The translations under genes were made by a program, and so were the position numbers. This document shows positions 7,465 to 17,079 of a stretch of 64,000 bases of DNA, piece after piece. This DNA is from Planktotalea frisia. Lineage in GTDB: Bacteria; Pseudomonadota; Alphaproteobacteria; Rhodobacterales; Rhodobacteraceae. A model generated the notes under the pieces. The model did no database searches. It saw only the letters and a list, made by a program, of their open reading frames with translations, and was not told the origin of the DNA. The stretch is from the NCBI RefSeq assembly GCF_001890925.1, contig NZ_MLCB01000091.1, positions 116,848 through 180,847 of the forward strand, read 5' to 3'. Position 1 is the first letter of the stretch; every line of letters begins with the position of its first letter.

Positions 7465-9540
7465 ATGATGTTGCGAGCCCCGTGGTGTCTTGTTTTGGCG
7501 TTGATGGCGTGTCTCTGGGCATCCATGAGCGTCGCAGCGTCAACTGATACTTACGAGAACACGGCGATTTCAGCGCGGCTTATCTCTGTCGAAAATGGCG
7601 TTGCGACGAATTCCGGAACTTTGTCACTCGGCCTCGACATCAAGCTGGCCGAGGGCTGGAAAGCCTATTGGCGCTCACCCGGCGAGGTCGGTCTGCCGCC
7701 TGAAATCTCGTGGGATGGATCGACAAACCTGGCGACGGCACAGATACTCTGGCCTGCGCCTGAGCGTTTCACAGCATTCGGGATCGAGAATTTCGGGTAC
7801 AACAAACGTGTTGTCCTTCCCATCCAGGCGGTTCTTGAAACAGCCGGACAGGCGGTCGAGCTTCAGGCGGGAGTCACGCTGTTAACCTGCTCGACCGTGT
7901 GCGTGCCCCATGATTTCAACCTCGCTCTGACGATCCCGGCTGGCGCTGGAATTGATGCGGCCTCCGCTGCGCTTATCTCCGAGTTTGCCGAACGGGTGCC
8001 GCTTGGTCCCGATGCGGCTGACATCGAGGTCGAGACGGCTGTAATCGCCGATGGCGCGCTCTACGTCACAGCGCGCAGTGCAAACGCCTTTGTGAACCCG
8101 GACGTATTCCCGGAAATGGGACCGACATTTACCTTCGGAAAGCCGGACATCCGAACGAATAGCGCGGGAACGGAACTTTGGGCGAAATTGCCCCTCTTGG
8201 CCAGTGAAGAACAATTGCCACTGTTGCAAGTTACGGTGACAGACGGGTCACGCGCCGTGACGGCCATGCCTGAGTGGTCAAATACCGTCCCGGATGCGCC
8301 TTTCGAGCTTGTGGCGAACCTGCCTGATCTGGCGCAGATACTGGCGATCGCCGCCTTTGCTTTCCTCGGTGGTTTGATCCTGAATGTCATGCCCTGCGTT
8401 CTGCCCGTCCTGTCCATCAAACTGACATCGGTTCTCAATCATGGAGACAAACCATCACACGAGGTTCGGAACGGATTCCTGATGTCGGCGCTTGGCGTGC
8501 TGGTGTTCATGTGGGTGCTGTCCGCTGGAATTTTGGTCTTGCAGTCCGTCGGGATCACGGTGGGATGGGGTCTGCAATTCCAAAACCCTGTTTTCCTGAC
8601 AATCATGTTTCTGGTCCTGACTGTCTTTGCCGCCAATCTGTTCGGGATATTCGAGATTTCGCTGCCTTCCGGGTTACAGTCGCGGCTGGCCAGATCAAGC
8701 GTTCGGGACGGTTACATCGGGGATTTCGCGACGGGTGCCTTTGCTGCGGTACTGGCAACGCCCTGTTCAGCCCCCTTCCTTGGGACGGCGGTGGCCTTTG
8801 CCCTGTCCGGTCGCCCAATTGATGTCATCATCGTGTTCACGGCTTTGGGCCTTGGGCTGTCCCTGCCCTATCTGCTGTTTGCCTGGAAGCCCGGCATGGT
8901 CCGACTGTTGCCCAAGCCCGGCCGATGGATGCTTGTCGTTAAGTGGGTGCTTGCCGGTCTTTTGGCTGGCACCGCGATCTGGCTGCTCTGGGTCCTGATG
9001 GGCGTGTCGGGTGTCCGGGTTGCCGTCTCGGTTCTGGTACTTGCAGTGCTCTTCGTTCTCTTTGCCACTATCCGGCTGCCGGGGAGATATACGCGAACTG
9101 CCGCGCTGGCTGCCGTTGCCGTCCTCAGCCTTGCACTTCCGGGTACCTTGACCCCCCCGCCAACGATAAAAGAGATTGGTCAGGATTGGGTCACATTCGA
9201 CCGCTCCGAAATCCCAAGACTGATCTCTCAGGGCCAGACGGTCTTTGTCGACGTCACCGCAGATTGGTGCCTGACCTGCAAGGCAAACAAGACGCTGGTG
9301 CTGGACCGAGTGCCGGTCGTTGACCGATTGCGAGACGAAAAAGTCGTCGCAATGCAGGCCGACTGGACGCGGCCCAATCCCGATATTTCGCGATATCTGG
9401 AGGCTCACAACAGGTTTGGGATACCCTTCAACATCGTCTATGGGCCGAATGCACCAGACGGGATCATATTGTCCGAAGTCCTGACATCTGACGCTGTTCT
9501 AAACGCATTGGACGCCGCCGCGCTCGCCACAGACAAATAA
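7465..9540 (+). CDS. scsB: ScsB/DsbD-type transmembrane thiol reductase
   Basis: A 691-aa three-part protein. Signal peptide (1-25), a periplasmic N-terminal DsbD-alpha-like domain with a CSTVC pair near 140, a central domain of about eight helices (about 295-560) with the membrane cysteines in NVMPCVLPVLS and ATPCSAPFLG, and a C-terminal thioredoxin domain with WCLTCK. The family carries electrons from cytoplasmic thioredoxin to periplasmic partners such as ScsC or DsbG-type proteins, and Scs systems are linked to copper tolerance. Likely partners are the DsbA-like proteins at 6555 and 12808. CueR follows, convergent, after 2 bp. Confidence 0.85.
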   Translation: MMLRAPWCLVLALMACLWASMSVAASTDTYENTAISARLISVENGVATNSGTLSLGLDIKLAEGWKAYWRSPGEVGLPPEISWDGSTNLATAQILWPAPERFTAFGIENFGYNKRVVLPIQAVLETAGQAVELQAGVTLLTCSTVCVPHDFNLALTIPAGAGIDAASAALISEFAERVPLGPDAADIEVETAVIADGALYVTARSANAFVNPDVFPEMGPTFTFGKPDIRTNSAGTELWAKLPLLASEEQLPLLQVTVTDGSRAVTAMPEWSNTVPDAPFELVANLPDLAQILAIAAFAFLGGLILNVMPCVLPVLSIKLTSVLNHGDKPSHEVRNGFLMSALGVLVFMWVLSAGILVLQSVGITVGWGLQFQNPVFLTIMFLVLTVFAANLFGIFEISLPSGLQSRLARSSVRDGYIGDFATGAFAAVLATPCSAPFLGTAVAFALSGRPIDVIIVFTALGLGLSLPYLLFAWKPGMVRLLPKPGRWMLVVKWVLAGLLAGTAIWLLWVLMGVSGVRVAVSVLVLAVLFVLFATIRLPGRYTRTAALAAVAVLSLALPGTLTPPPTIKEIGQDWVTFDRSEIPRLISQGQTVFVDVTADWCLTCKANKTLVLDRVPVVDRLRDEKVVAMQADWTRPNPDISRYLEAHNRFGIPFNIVYGPNAPDGIILSEVLTSDAVLNALDAAALATDK

Positions 9541-9542
9541 GG

Positions 9543-9932
9543 TCAGGATCCTTTGGCGAGGTCCTCCAGTATTGGACAATCTGGCCGATAATCGCCTTGG
9601 CACGCGTCAACGAGGTGCGATAGCGTCTGTCGCATTGACTTGAGTTGCGCGATTTTTCTGTCAATGGCCGTAAGATGCTCTTTCGCGACCGATTTTACTT
9701 GCGCGCTTTCGCGGGATTCATCTTCGTAGAGGTCGAGAAGCGTGCGGCAGTCTTCAATCGAAAAACCCAGTGTTCGGGCACGGCCCAGGAACGCCAGCTT
9801 GTGAATGTCGCTCTCCCGAAAGGCGCGGTACCCGTTATCGCTGCGCAGAGGTCGAACAAGACCAATATCCTCGTAGTAGCGGATTGTCTTTGGTGGCAAG
9901 CCCGCGCGTTCTGATACTTCCCCGATATTCAC
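9543..9932 (-). CDS. cueR: CueR-like Cu(I)-responsive MerR regulator
   Basis: A 129-aa MerR-family activator: winged-helix DNA-binding region (IGEVSERAGLPPKTIRYYE), dimerisation helix, and the metal loop CQGDYRPDCPIL with two Cys seven residues apart. The residue at the start of the dimerisation helix is Ser (ESAQVK) rather than Cys, the known distinction of monovalent sensors (Cu, Ag, Au) from Zn/Hg/Cd sensors. Located 9 bp downstream of copA on the same strand. It is expected to act at the CueR-like boxes at 12480, 12546, 33686 and 34356. Confidence 0.88.
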   Translation of the reverse strand: MNIGEVSERAGLPPKTIRYYEDIGLVRPLRSDNGYRAFRESDIHKLAFLGRARTLGFSIEDCRTLLDLYEDESRESAQVKSVAKEHLTAIDRKIAQLKSMRQTLSHLVDACQGDYRPDCPILEDLAKGS

Positions 9933-9941
9933 CTTGTTCTC

Positions 9942-12452
9942 CTATTCTGCTGGCTGCGTTGTGAGTTTCGTTGCGGGTTGCTGGGGCGCGTCACCTTCTG
10001 CCATCGTCGGTTTGATACGGCGCAGACGAAGCGCATTGCTCAGAACCGATACCGAAGACAGCGCCATGGCCCCGGCGGCAAAGATGGGTGACAACAGCAG
10101 CCCAAAGGCGGGATAGAGTGCGCCCGCTGCGACCGGAATCAACGCCACATTGTATCCAAAGGCCCATATGAGGTTCTGCCGGATGTTGCGCATGGTCGTG
10201 CGAGCCACTTCAATGGCGTTCACCACGCCGCGCAAATCCCCGGACATCAACACCACGTCGGCACTTTCAATGGCCACATCCGTGCCGGTTCCGATGGCGA
10301 TGCCGACATCGGCATGGGCCAGCGCTGGTGCGTCGTTGATGCCATCGCCGACAAAGGCGATCTTGCGATTGCCCTGCTTCAGTTCCTGGAGCGCTGCAAC
10401 TTTTCCATCTGGCAGCACCCCGGCCACAACGTGGTCGATCCCGACCTCGCGGGCAATCGCGTCTGCTGTGGCCTTCTTGTCGCCAGTGATCATGGCGACT
10501 TTGATCCCGCGATCATGCAGGGCACGGATGACATCGGCGCTGGACGATTTCACCGGGTCAGAAACAGCAATCACTGCCGCAAGGGATCCATCAACGGCGG
10601 CAAAGAGCGCGGTACGTCCCTTGTCAGCCAATGCCCGTTCCCGATCTTCCAACGGGCCAATGTCGATGCCCCGTTGCGCCATGAAGCGATCGGCGCCAAC
10701 AAGTACTTTGCGGCCCTGGACCAGAGCTTCGACGCCGTAGCCCGTCACGGAACGGAACTCCGTAGCATCCGGCCAGGACACGCCTTCGTTTTCCGCAGAC
10801 TGCACAATGGCTTCGGCCACGGGATGCTCGGATTGCGCTTCGACAGATGCGATGAGGGCGAGTGTCTCTGCACGATCAAAGCCATCAGTCGTAATGAGAT
10901 CGGTCAGGCTTGGCTGACCGTGTGTGACGGTTCCCGTCTTGTCGAGCGCAACAATATCAACTTCATCCAGATGTTGCAGCGCATCCCCTTTGCGGAAGAA
11001 AACCCCCATTTCGGCCGCGCGGCCCGTGCCCACCATGATTGAGGTAGGCGTGGCCAATCCCATGGCACAAGGGCACGCAATGATCAAAACAGACACGCCT
11101 GCGACCAGGGCAAAGGTCAGGGCCGGATCAGGACCAACCAGAAGCCAGACAGCCACGGTCACGAGCGCCAGAACCAGAACGGCCGGTACGAACCACATGG
11201 TGACACGATCGACAAACCCCTGGATCGGCAGCTTCGCGCCCTGCGCTTCTTCCACCATACGAATGATCTGGGCGAGCGTGGTATCGGCCCCGACCCGAGT
11301 GGCCGCGATGGTCAGGCTACCGGTGCCGTTCACGGTGCCGCCGGTCACTGGATTGCCCGCCGTTTTCGGAACGGCAAGGGGTTCGCCAGTGATCATGCTT
11401 TCATCGACATTGCTTGACCCGTCTGTCACGTCGCCATCGACGGGCACCCTTTCACCGGGACGCACTAGGACCAGATCCCCGATCCGCAGTGCCTCGATCT
11501 CGACCTCGCTGGCCTTTCCGTTGCGCAGAACCCGCGCCGTCCTTGCCTGCAAGCCCAAAAGCGCCTGTATGGCGGCACCGGTCTTACCCTTTGCGCGGGC
11601 TTCCAGAAAGCGCCCCAGCAGGATAAGCACGACAATGACCGCAGCCGCTTCGAAATAAACGGCTCGAACGCCGTCGGGCAGCAGGTCGGGCAAAAACGTC
11701 GCCACGACTGAATAGCTCCATGCCGCACCTGTGCCGAGTGCGACAAGGCTGTTCATATCCGGAACACGTCTGAGCAGCGCCGGAATGCCTTTTGCAAAAA
11801 AGCCCCAACCCGGTCCAAACAGAACCACCGTCGCAAGCGCGAACTGGATCAACCAAGAAGTCTGGATGCCGATTGTACGCTCAATCAACTCCTCAAAGCC
11901 CGGGATCGTGTGTTTGCCCATTTCCAGAATGAACACCGGAACGGTCAGAATAGCGGCAAACACGACGCGGCGCGCCAGGGCCTTTGCCTCGTCGGCCTTG
12001 CGTTCTGATCGGCTGACCTGCGCATCTGTATCTGCAACTTCGGCAGGGTATCCTGCAGCCGTGCTAGACTCGGCGATTTCTTTAGGTGCGATGACATCTG
12101 GCAGATAGCTGACAGCCGCCGTTTCGGCAGCGAGATTGACCGCCACGTCTAAAATACCCGGCGCGGCCTTTAGGGCCTGTTCAACCTGACCCACACAGGA
12201 TGCGCAGGACATCGCCCCCACATTCAACGTGACCCGGGCCGTTCTGGCCGGATAGCCAGCAGCTGACAGGGCCTCGATTGCGGCACCTGTGGCGGCAGGA
12301 AAATCACTTTGGAACCGCGCCGTCTCATTGGCAAGGTTCACGCTTGCGCCCGAAACACCAGGCACATCATTCAGGGCATTTTCGACCCGTCCGACACATG
12401 ACGCACAGCTCATGCCGGTGATTGAAAGCTGTATGGAACTGGAACCTGTCAT
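9942..12452 (-). CDS. copA: Cu(I)-translocating P1B-type ATPase
   Basis: 836 aa from ATG 12452, with GAGGA 8 bp upstream; a TTG at 12470 is less likely. Two N-terminal metal-binding domains (MSCASC at 14-19 and 81-86), eight membrane helices, TGEP actuator loop, the CPC translocation motif (C460, C462), DKTGT with phosphorylated D504, and [10 protein letters not shown]. This is the standard CopA design that exports cytoplasmic Cu(I) to the periplasm. A CueR-type promoter lies upstream and cueR follows in the same unit. A second, differently built P1B ATPase is at 34419. Confidence 0.95.
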   Translation of the reverse strand: MTGSSSIQLSITGMSCASCVGRVENALNDVPGVSGASVNLANETARFQSDFPAATGAAIEALSAAGYPARTARVTLNVGAMSCASCVGQVEQALKAAPGILDVAVNLAAETAAVSYLPDVIAPKEIAESSTAAGYPAEVADTDAQVSRSERKADEAKALARRVVFAAILTVPVFILEMGKHTIPGFEELIERTIGIQTSWLIQFALATVVLFGPGWGFFAKGIPALLRRVPDMNSLVALGTGAAWSYSVVATFLPDLLPDGVRAVYFEAAAVIVVLILLGRFLEARAKGKTGAAIQALLGLQARTARVLRNGKASEVEIEALRIGDLVLVRPGERVPVDGDVTDGSSNVDESMITGEPLAVPKTAGNPVTGGTVNGTGSLTIAATRVGADTTLAQIIRMVEEAQGAKLPIQGFVDRVTMWFVPAVLVLALVTVAVWLLVGPDPALTFALVAGVSVLIIACPCAMGLATPTSIMVGTGRAAEMGVFFRKGDALQHLDEVDIVALDKTGTVTHGQPSLTDLITTDGFDRAETLALIASVEAQSEHPVAEAIVQSAENEGVSWPDATEFRSVTGYGVEALVQGRKVLVGADRFMAQRGIDIGPLEDRERALADKGRTALFAAVDGSLAAVIAVSDPVKSSSADVIRALHDRGIKVAMITGDKKATADAIAREVGIDHVVAGVLPDGKVAALQELKQGNRKIAFVGDGINDAPALAHADVGIAIGTGTDVAIESADVVLMSGDLRGVVNAIEVARTTMRNIRQNLIWAFGYNVALIPVAAGALYPAFGLLLSPIFAAGAMALSSVSVLSNALRLRRIKPTMAEGDAPQQPATKLTTQPAE

Positions 12453-12479
12453 CAAAGCATCCTCTACCAAGTCGCTTTC

Positions 12480-12510
12480 AATCTAAGGCTTCCAGTTGCG
12501 GGAAGCTCAA
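12480..12510 (-). promoter_or_regulatory. CueR-type promoter of copA
   Basis: On the minus strand: -35 TTGAGC (12505-12510), a 19-bp spacer holding the dyad TTCCCGCAACTGGAA, and -10 TAGATT (12480-12485). The overlong 19-bp spacer with a central dyad is the hallmark of MerR-family activation. Confidence 0.8.
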
Positions 12511-12545
12511 GAGGGGAACTGAATTTTTTTGCGGTCAAAAGTGTC

Positions 12546-12576
12546 TTGACCTTCCCGCCAGTGGAATCAGCAACAG
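12546..12576 (+). promoter_or_regulatory. CueR-type promoter of copZ
   Basis: -35 TTGACC (12546-12551), then TTCCCGCCAGTGGAA within a 19-bp spacer, then a weak -10 (CAACAG, 12571-12576). Divergent from the copA box 35 bp away. Confidence 0.65.
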
Positions 12577-12604
12577 TCAGGTCGCGTTGCAAATGGAGAC
12601 CCTC

Positions 12605-12799
12605 ATGATTTTTTCCGTCCCGAAAATGACCTGTGAACACTGCACATCCGCCATCGAAAGCGGTATCAAGGCGAAAGACCCATCGGGCGTCATTGCGACC
12701 GATCTGGACCTTTGCCTCGTCACTGTCCAAAGCACATTGGAACAAGCCGCCGTGCGGCAACCCATCGTTGACGCAGGCTACGACGCTTCAGCCGCGTAG
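12605..12799 (+). CDS. copZ: CopZ-like copper chaperone (HMA domain)
   Basis: A 64-aa single heavy-metal-associated domain: IFSVPKMTCEHCTSAIESG with the CxxC pair at residues 9 and 12, and a C-terminal DAGYDA like other HMA domains. It would bind Cu(I) in the cytoplasm and hand it to CopA or CueR. I chose ATG 12605 (GGAGA 6 bp upstream); the long frame starting at 12422 overlaps the copA 5' end and is not credible. It has its own CueR-type promoter and converges on the DsbA gene with an 8-bp gap. Confidence 0.85.
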   Translation: MIFSVPKMTCEHCTSAIESGIKAKDPSGVIATDLDLCLVTVQSTLEQAAVRQPIVDAGYDASAA

Positions 12800-12807
12800 G
12801 CTTGTCC

Positions 12808-13527
12808 TTATTCGGCGGCCCGGGCCTGATCGACAAGTTCAATCATCTGGTCCGCCTGAATCAGACCCGGCGCAAGACTGTCGCCGATCACGAATGAAGG
12901 TGTGCCACTGAACCCCAGCGACTGCGCAAGCCGCATGGAAGTTTGAATGTGCTCTTCAATTTCCGGTGCGGTCATGTCGCGACGCAGCTGTGCAACATCG
13001 AGGCCGATGTCTTCCGCAACGCGAATAATCGTGGCTTCCTCAGCGCGTTGCTTTAACTGCATCATCGCCCAGTGGAATTCTTCATACTTGCCCTGATTGC
13101 GCGAAGCCAATGCCGCGCGGGCGGCAAACACCGAACCCTCCCCCAAAATCGGCCACTCTCGATACACGACCCTGACGTTGGGATCGGCGGCAAGCAGTGC
13201 CTCCATTTCAGGTTTGACCCTACGGCAATATGGGCAGTTGTAATCGAAGAATTCCACAACCGTGACATCGCCCTCCGGATTGCCCAGAACAGGTGCGTTT
13301 GGATCATTTTCAAGCGTGGCTTTTTCAGTATCGAGAACCTCCGCTGCGGCTTGCGCCTGCAAAGCTTGTTGCTGCTCTTCGAACAATTGGGCGGCCTCGA
13401 ATACAATGCCCGGATTTTCGCGGATGGCTTCCAGCACAAGTTCCTTGATCCGGTTTTCGTCAAGGCCGTCTGCCATCGCAGCTATGGGAAGCATCACAAG
13501 TGCAGCGGTGGCTAAAAATCTCTTCAT
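12808..13527 (-). CDS. DsbA/Com1-family periplasmic thiol protein (ScsC-like)
   Basis: 239 aa: signal peptide (1-19), an N-terminal helical stalk (about 22-75, DENRIKELVLEAI onward) as in Com1/ScsC proteins that oligomerise, then a thioredoxin fold with CPYC (about 98-101) and cis-Pro loop SGTPSF. It is the last gene of the operon that starts at the L,D-transpeptidase at 17645, adjoining the cytochrome c gene. A plausible substrate of the ScsB-like reductase at 7465, since Scs partners usually carry such stalks; inferred. Confidence 0.85.
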   Translation of the reverse strand: MKRFLATAALVMLPIAAMADGLDENRIKELVLEAIRENPGIVFEAAQLFEEQQQALQAQAAAEVLDTEKATLENDPNAPVLGNPEGDVTVVEFFDYNCPYCRRVKPEMEALLAADPNVRVVYREWPILGEGSVFAARAALASRNQGKYEEFHWAMMQLKQRAEEATIIRVAEDIGLDVAQLRRDMTAPEIEEHIQTSMRLAQSLGFSGTPSFVIGDSLAPGLIQADQMIELVDQARAAE

Positions 13528-14021
13528 TACCCGTCTCCTTTTGACGCTATGTCCTGTGCCGTTCGATCGGCCTGCGCGGCGCGTTCACGCTCCGGCCAGA
13601 TTGATTTGATGTATGCGAGGATGTTCCAGATGTCCTCGTCGCTCAGTTGTTCGCCGAAACCCGGCATGCCGCTGTTGAATTCAATGCCTTGCGCGGCGAG
13701 CGTCGCCTGGCCCCCTTGCTTGGTGTAGGTAAAAAGCATGCTGTCAGGATGATGCCATGTATGTCCGGTCGCGTCGTGCGGAGGAGCTGGCAGGCTTCCA
13801 TCTTCGCGCGGCGTGCGCCAGTCTTCCTCGCCCTCTAGGTTTGCACCATGGCACGCGGCGCAGTTTTCCGCGTAAAGGATCTCACCTGCGGCTATGTCGA
13901 CCGGGCCGGCGCTCGCGGAGTTTGACGAAAGGGGCGCGTCGCCGATTTCAGTCCAAAGGAAGGCCGCAACCGCCGCGACACCCGCAAGTCCAAGCCCGAG
14001 ATATGCAGATCGGGTCATCAT
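13527..14021 (-). CDS. Mono-haem cytochrome c
   Basis: About 164 aa: an N-terminal helix (signal or anchor), then a class I cytochrome c domain with CAACH haem site and axial Met likely in NSGMPGFGEQLSD. A His-rich loop (HDATGHTWHHPDSMLF) precedes it. It begins at ATG 14021, overlapping the stop of the multicopper oxidase (ATGA), and abuts the DsbA gene. Mono-haem cytochromes of this type commonly accompany copper-resistance multicopper oxidases, presumably as electron acceptors. Confidence 0.82.
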   Translation of the reverse strand: MMTRSAYLGLGLAGVAAVAAFLWTEIGDAPLSSNSASAGPVDIAAGEILYAENCAACHGANLEGEEDWRTPREDGSLPAPPHDATGHTWHHPDSMLFTYTKQGGQATLAAQGIEFNSGMPGFGEQLSDEDIWNILAYIKSIWPERERAAQADRTAQDIASKGDG

Positions 14022-15406
14022 CCAACAACGATCTTGGTCATCATGCCCGAGGCCGCATGTGACAACATATGGCAATGCAGCAGCCACTGGCCAGGATTGT
14101 CCGCCACGAACGCGACTTCACGCGTCTCTCCGCGTTCAAGGAGCGTGGTATCACGTAGTGGTCCGAGCGTGCCATCCTCTGCCACTTCATGAAAGTGCAT
14201 ACCATGCAGGTGCATGGCATGTGGGAAAACCGTATCGTTCACCATCTTCAAACGCACATTCTGCCCTCGGTCCAATCGCGCGAAAGGTTCGCCGTCGATA
14301 CCGTCAACCTTCCCGTTGAACGACCAGAAATACCCGGCTTGAACAAGCTCGCCCATCGGCTTGATTTCCCCACCAAGAGAAGCGGAACTCAAACGGCCCA
14401 TCGCGCCCCCTTCCATACTCAGACTGAGCGTTGTGGCGTCCTGCAGATCAACCATTGCGTGGTCATTCGGAGGCAGGGCCGCGGGCGCATCCCTGCGGTT
14501 TACGGTGCCACCTTCCTCGACCTCGAAAGCGACCTGGCTAAAAGTCTCTTCGCGACCAACCTGAACGATATGGGCCGTTTCTCCGACGTTCGCCGTTACA
14601 TCGACGATTAGGTCAATACGTTGGGCCGGTGCAAGGGTCATGGTGTCAGTTACTTTAATTGGTGCAGTCAACGGCATCCCATCAAGGGCGACCATCCACC
14701 CGTCGAGGCCATCGAGGCTCAACTGGAAATTGCGCGCGTTGGAGGCATTGACGAGCCGCAGACGCAGGCGTTCATTCCTGCGCGCAGACAAAGCGAGATT
14801 AAAAGTCCCGTTGGTCGTAATCAGGTTTCCGAGCCTTCCCGCGTGGCTGAGATCACGAGGCGCACCAAAGTCATTCTGGATCTGGGCGGTTTCGGGATTG
14901 ATGCGCCAATCATCAAGTATCAAAATCTCCTCCCGATCGATATCGAGGGCCTCCGCTTCTTCAACGATCAGGGCGCCATAGAGTCCCCTGGCCACCTGTT
15001 CCAACGAACGGTTATGCGCGTGATACCAGTAGGTGCCAGCGTCCGGGACAATAAAGTCATAGTCGAAGGCATCCCCTGGCTGGACGGCATCCTGCGTCAG
15101 GCCCGAAACGCCATCCATGGCGTTGTCGATCCGGATTCCGTGCCAGTGCGTTGAAGTTCCTTGGGAAAACCGGTTGACTAATCTGCGCTGCACCCGACCA
15201 CCTTGGGCGACACGGATTTCCGGGCCCGGTGAACTCCCGTCAAAGCACCAAAGCGAAGTTTTGCCATAGTCACCAGGCAGCAACTGCACGTCGCTCTCTT
15301 GTGCAATCAGGTTGGTTGGCGGCGTATTCGCGAAACCAGCAGACGCCGATATCCCGGCAAATGCGCTGGACGTAGCGAGAAATTGTCGGCGATTGAGCGT
15401 GATCAT
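14018..15406 (-). CDS. Multicopper oxidase (CueO/PcoA type)
   Basis: 462 aa with a Tat signal (NRRQFLA). All copper-ligand motifs are present: HWHG, WYHAH, HAMHLHGMHFH and LLHCHMLSHAASGMM, which together give the type 1 site and trinuclear cluster. The family oxidises Cu(I) to the less permeable Cu(II) in the periplasm using O2. It is the central gene of the minus-strand operon between a di-haem and a mono-haem cytochrome. It lacks the extended Met-rich insert of E. coli CueO. A second, different MCO is at 31377. Confidence 0.92.
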   Translation of the reverse strand: MITLNRRQFLATSSAFAGISASAGFANTPPTNLIAQESDVQLLPGDYGKTSLWCFDGSSPGPEIRVAQGGRVQRRLVNRFSQGTSTHWHGIRIDNAMDGVSGLTQDAVQPGDAFDYDFIVPDAGTYWYHAHNRSLEQVARGLYGALIVEEAEALDIDREEILILDDWRINPETAQIQNDFGAPRDLSHAGRLGNLITTNGTFNLALSARRNERLRLRLVNASNARNFQLSLDGLDGWMVALDGMPLTAPIKVTDTMTLAPAQRIDLIVDVTANVGETAHIVQVGREETFSQVAFEVEEGGTVNRRDAPAALPPNDHAMVDLQDATTLSLSMEGGAMGRLSSASLGGEIKPMGELVQAGYFWSFNGKVDGIDGEPFARLDRGQNVRLKMVNDTVFPHAMHLHGMHFHEVAEDGTLGPLRDTTLLERGETREVAFVADNPGQWLLHCHMLSHAASGMMTKIVVG

Positions 15407-15422
15407 CAGTTGATTTCCAGTA

Positions 15423-16313
15423 CTATATATCGTTGTCCATAAGGTAGATGGCCATCGCGGTCAGGTCTGCATCGCTTAGGAAGCTCGTTCCATAGCGTAC
15501 AACTTCGGCCATTGATCCGCCAAAAACATCACCCGAAGGCGTGATGCCAGATCGCAATGCATAAGCCAGATCGTCTACTGTCCAACCTTCTGACAAAAGA
15601 TCGCCGGAACGGATCGATGGGGCCTTGCCGCCTCCAGGCAGGGCATCGTTGCCCGAAAACCGTTCAGCCACAATGCGTGCACCTACAACGTTCCGCGTCG
15701 TATGACAGGCAGAGCAATGTGCGGCACCGTTAACCAGCAGCTTGCCTCGGTTCCAGACGTCGCTTTTGTCGGCTTCGGGTGCCGTAAAGGGTTCCGTCAA
15801 AAACGCCGCTCTCCAAAGCTTCATCCCCCATCGTTGATCGAACGGAAAAGGGACGTCGTGGGCTGGCGCTGGCACGTTCACGGCTGGCACGGTCTGGAAT
15901 GCGGCCCACAGGTCAGCAATATCCTGATCCGTGAAATTTGCATAAAACGGATACGTAAAGGTCGGATAATATGGATCGCCGTCAGGAGAGATACCCTGCC
16001 TCACTGCTTTTGCGAAGTCTGCCACGGTCCAGTTTCCCATTCCATGTTCCGCGTCGGTTGTAAGATTTGGCGGGTAAAAGGTGCCAAAGTCTGTCTTGAG
16101 AGGAGCACCCCCGGCCAGCGGGGCACCTCCGGATTCAAAGTTGGTGTGGCACGCGATACAACCGCTGGCCCGTGCCAAATACGATCCCCGGTCAATATCC
16201 CCGGCCAGACTTATCTCTGTAACGGCTGCTCCGATCGGCCAGGCTATCGTTGCCGCGACAACGCCGATCCCGCCGACGCCCACCGCGCCAATAATCCAAC
16301 GCCCCCAACGCAC
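15423..16313 (-). CDS. Di-haem cytochrome c
   Basis: About 296 aa: one N-terminal membrane helix (IIGAVGVGGIGVVAATIAW) then two cytochrome c domains with CIACH and CSACH. Similar to the cytochrome subunits of membrane-bound dehydrogenases. I prefer a GTG start at 16313, 5 bp after the upstream stop, because the first ATG (16406) would lie 88 bp inside the upstream gene. Likely passes electrons between the multicopper oxidase or the thiol proteins and the respiratory chain; inferred from position only. Confidence 0.8.
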   Translation of the reverse strand: MRWGRWIIGAVGVGGIGVVAATIAWPIGAAVTEISLAGDIDRGSYLARASGCIACHTNFESGGAPLAGGAPLKTDFGTFYPPNLTTDAEHGMGNWTVADFAKAVRQGISPDGDPYYPTFTYPFYANFTDQDIADLWAAFQTVPAVNVPAPAHDVPFPFDQRWGMKLWRAAFLTEPFTAPEADKSDVWNRGKLLVNGAAHCSACHTTRNVVGARIVAERFSGNDALPGGGKAPSIRSGDLLSEGWTVDDLAYALRSGITPSGDVFGGSMAEVVRYGTSFLSDADLTAMAIYLMDNDI

Positions 16314-16317
16314 TTGC

Positions 16318-16908
16318 TTACTCGTCTTCTTTGCGGAATTTCTGATGACAGGCCGAACATGTCTGAGCAACCATTGTGAACGCCGCGTCTGCGGGCATGT
16401 TGGCAAACATCTCGCCCGTCATGACCTGGTTCGATTCCATCATACCTCCACCCATCATGGAGGAAGCGCCACCGCCCATCATCCCGCCGGTTGTACCGCC
16501 CATCATTGATCCACTGTCGTTGCTTTGTGCTGTGGCCAGCCCATTGCCTGCGCTCAACTTCAATCCTTCTGCGGCTGTTTTCAGGTCTTCCGCGAGGGCC
16601 GCGAACTGTTCGCTGTCTTCCCACACTGACGGCAACGCTTTGGACACGCCCCCACCCGACCCCTCGGGAAACAGCCGTGCCATCTGTTCACCCGAATGCC
16701 CGACCATTGCGTCTGCCTCACGACGTACCAGATCGGCATCGTATGGAACTTGACCCCGCATCATCGGGGTGAGTGTCTTGATGGATTCTCCCATCGCAGA
16801 CATGCCTTGCATGCGCTCGAGGACAACACCCGTTGCCCCAGTATGCGCCCAAGCCGCGACGCCGATCGTCGCAATGACCGTGGATGTGATCCAAACCTTT
16901 ATTCGCAT
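16318..16908 (-). CDS. Cytochrome c' with Met-rich insert
   Basis: 196 aa from ATG 16908 (GGAG upstream). Signal peptide, a four-helix cytochrome c' fold, and C-terminal haem site CSACHQKFR, typical of class II cytochromes c. Between helices 3 and 4 (about residues 132-160) is an unusual run of Met and Gly with four MM pairs plus SSMMGGGMM, resembling copper-binding Met-rich loops of CopA/CueO proteins. Family knowledge: cytochromes c' bind NO and CO; the insert suggests recruitment to copper binding (inference). Co-transcribed with the multicopper oxidase. Confidence 0.85.
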   Translation of the reverse strand: MRIKVWITSTVIATIGVAAWAHTGATGVVLERMQGMSAMGESIKTLTPMMRGQVPYDADLVRREADAMVGHSGEQMARLFPEGSGGGVSKALPSVWEDSEQFAALAEDLKTAAEGLKLSAGNGLATAQSNDSGSMMGGTTGGMMGGGASSMMGGGMMESNQVMTGEMFANMPADAAFTMVAQTCSACHQKFRKEDE

Positions 16909-16921
16909 TTCCAGCACTCCA

Positions 16922-17079
16922 TTAGTTGATCCCGTTTGCACGCTGCAGTTCCCGCACATATGCAACAGCCATTTTCACGCCGCTGTTTATGAAGCTTTCG
17001 ACCGGCTGCAACTGCTGCCAGATCACAGGCGCCCCCCGACAACCAGGACCGCCGCGATGAAAATGCCGGATCTCGCCAT
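16922..17079 (-). pseudogene. Small ORF with a frameshift at a G6 tract
   Basis: Overlaps the stop of the L,D-transpeptidase as TGATG, starting MARSGIFIAAVLVVGG. It then reaches a run of six G and stops a few codons later in that frame. One extra G, or a -1 slip, would continue into APVIWQQLQPVESFINSG and end RANGIN at a TAA (16922-16924), giving about 52 aa with one membrane helix. The join keeps protein-like character on both sides. It could be a decayed gene, a sequencing error in a homopolymer, or a programmed frameshift; the window alone cannot decide. Confidence 0.45.

Noticed and set aside
10150..11658. Long plus-strand frames opposite copA
   Set aside because: Shadows of the copA coding strand: no ribosome site, low-complexity Ala/Thr/Arg-rich products, and the minus-strand protein is a complete P1B ATPase.
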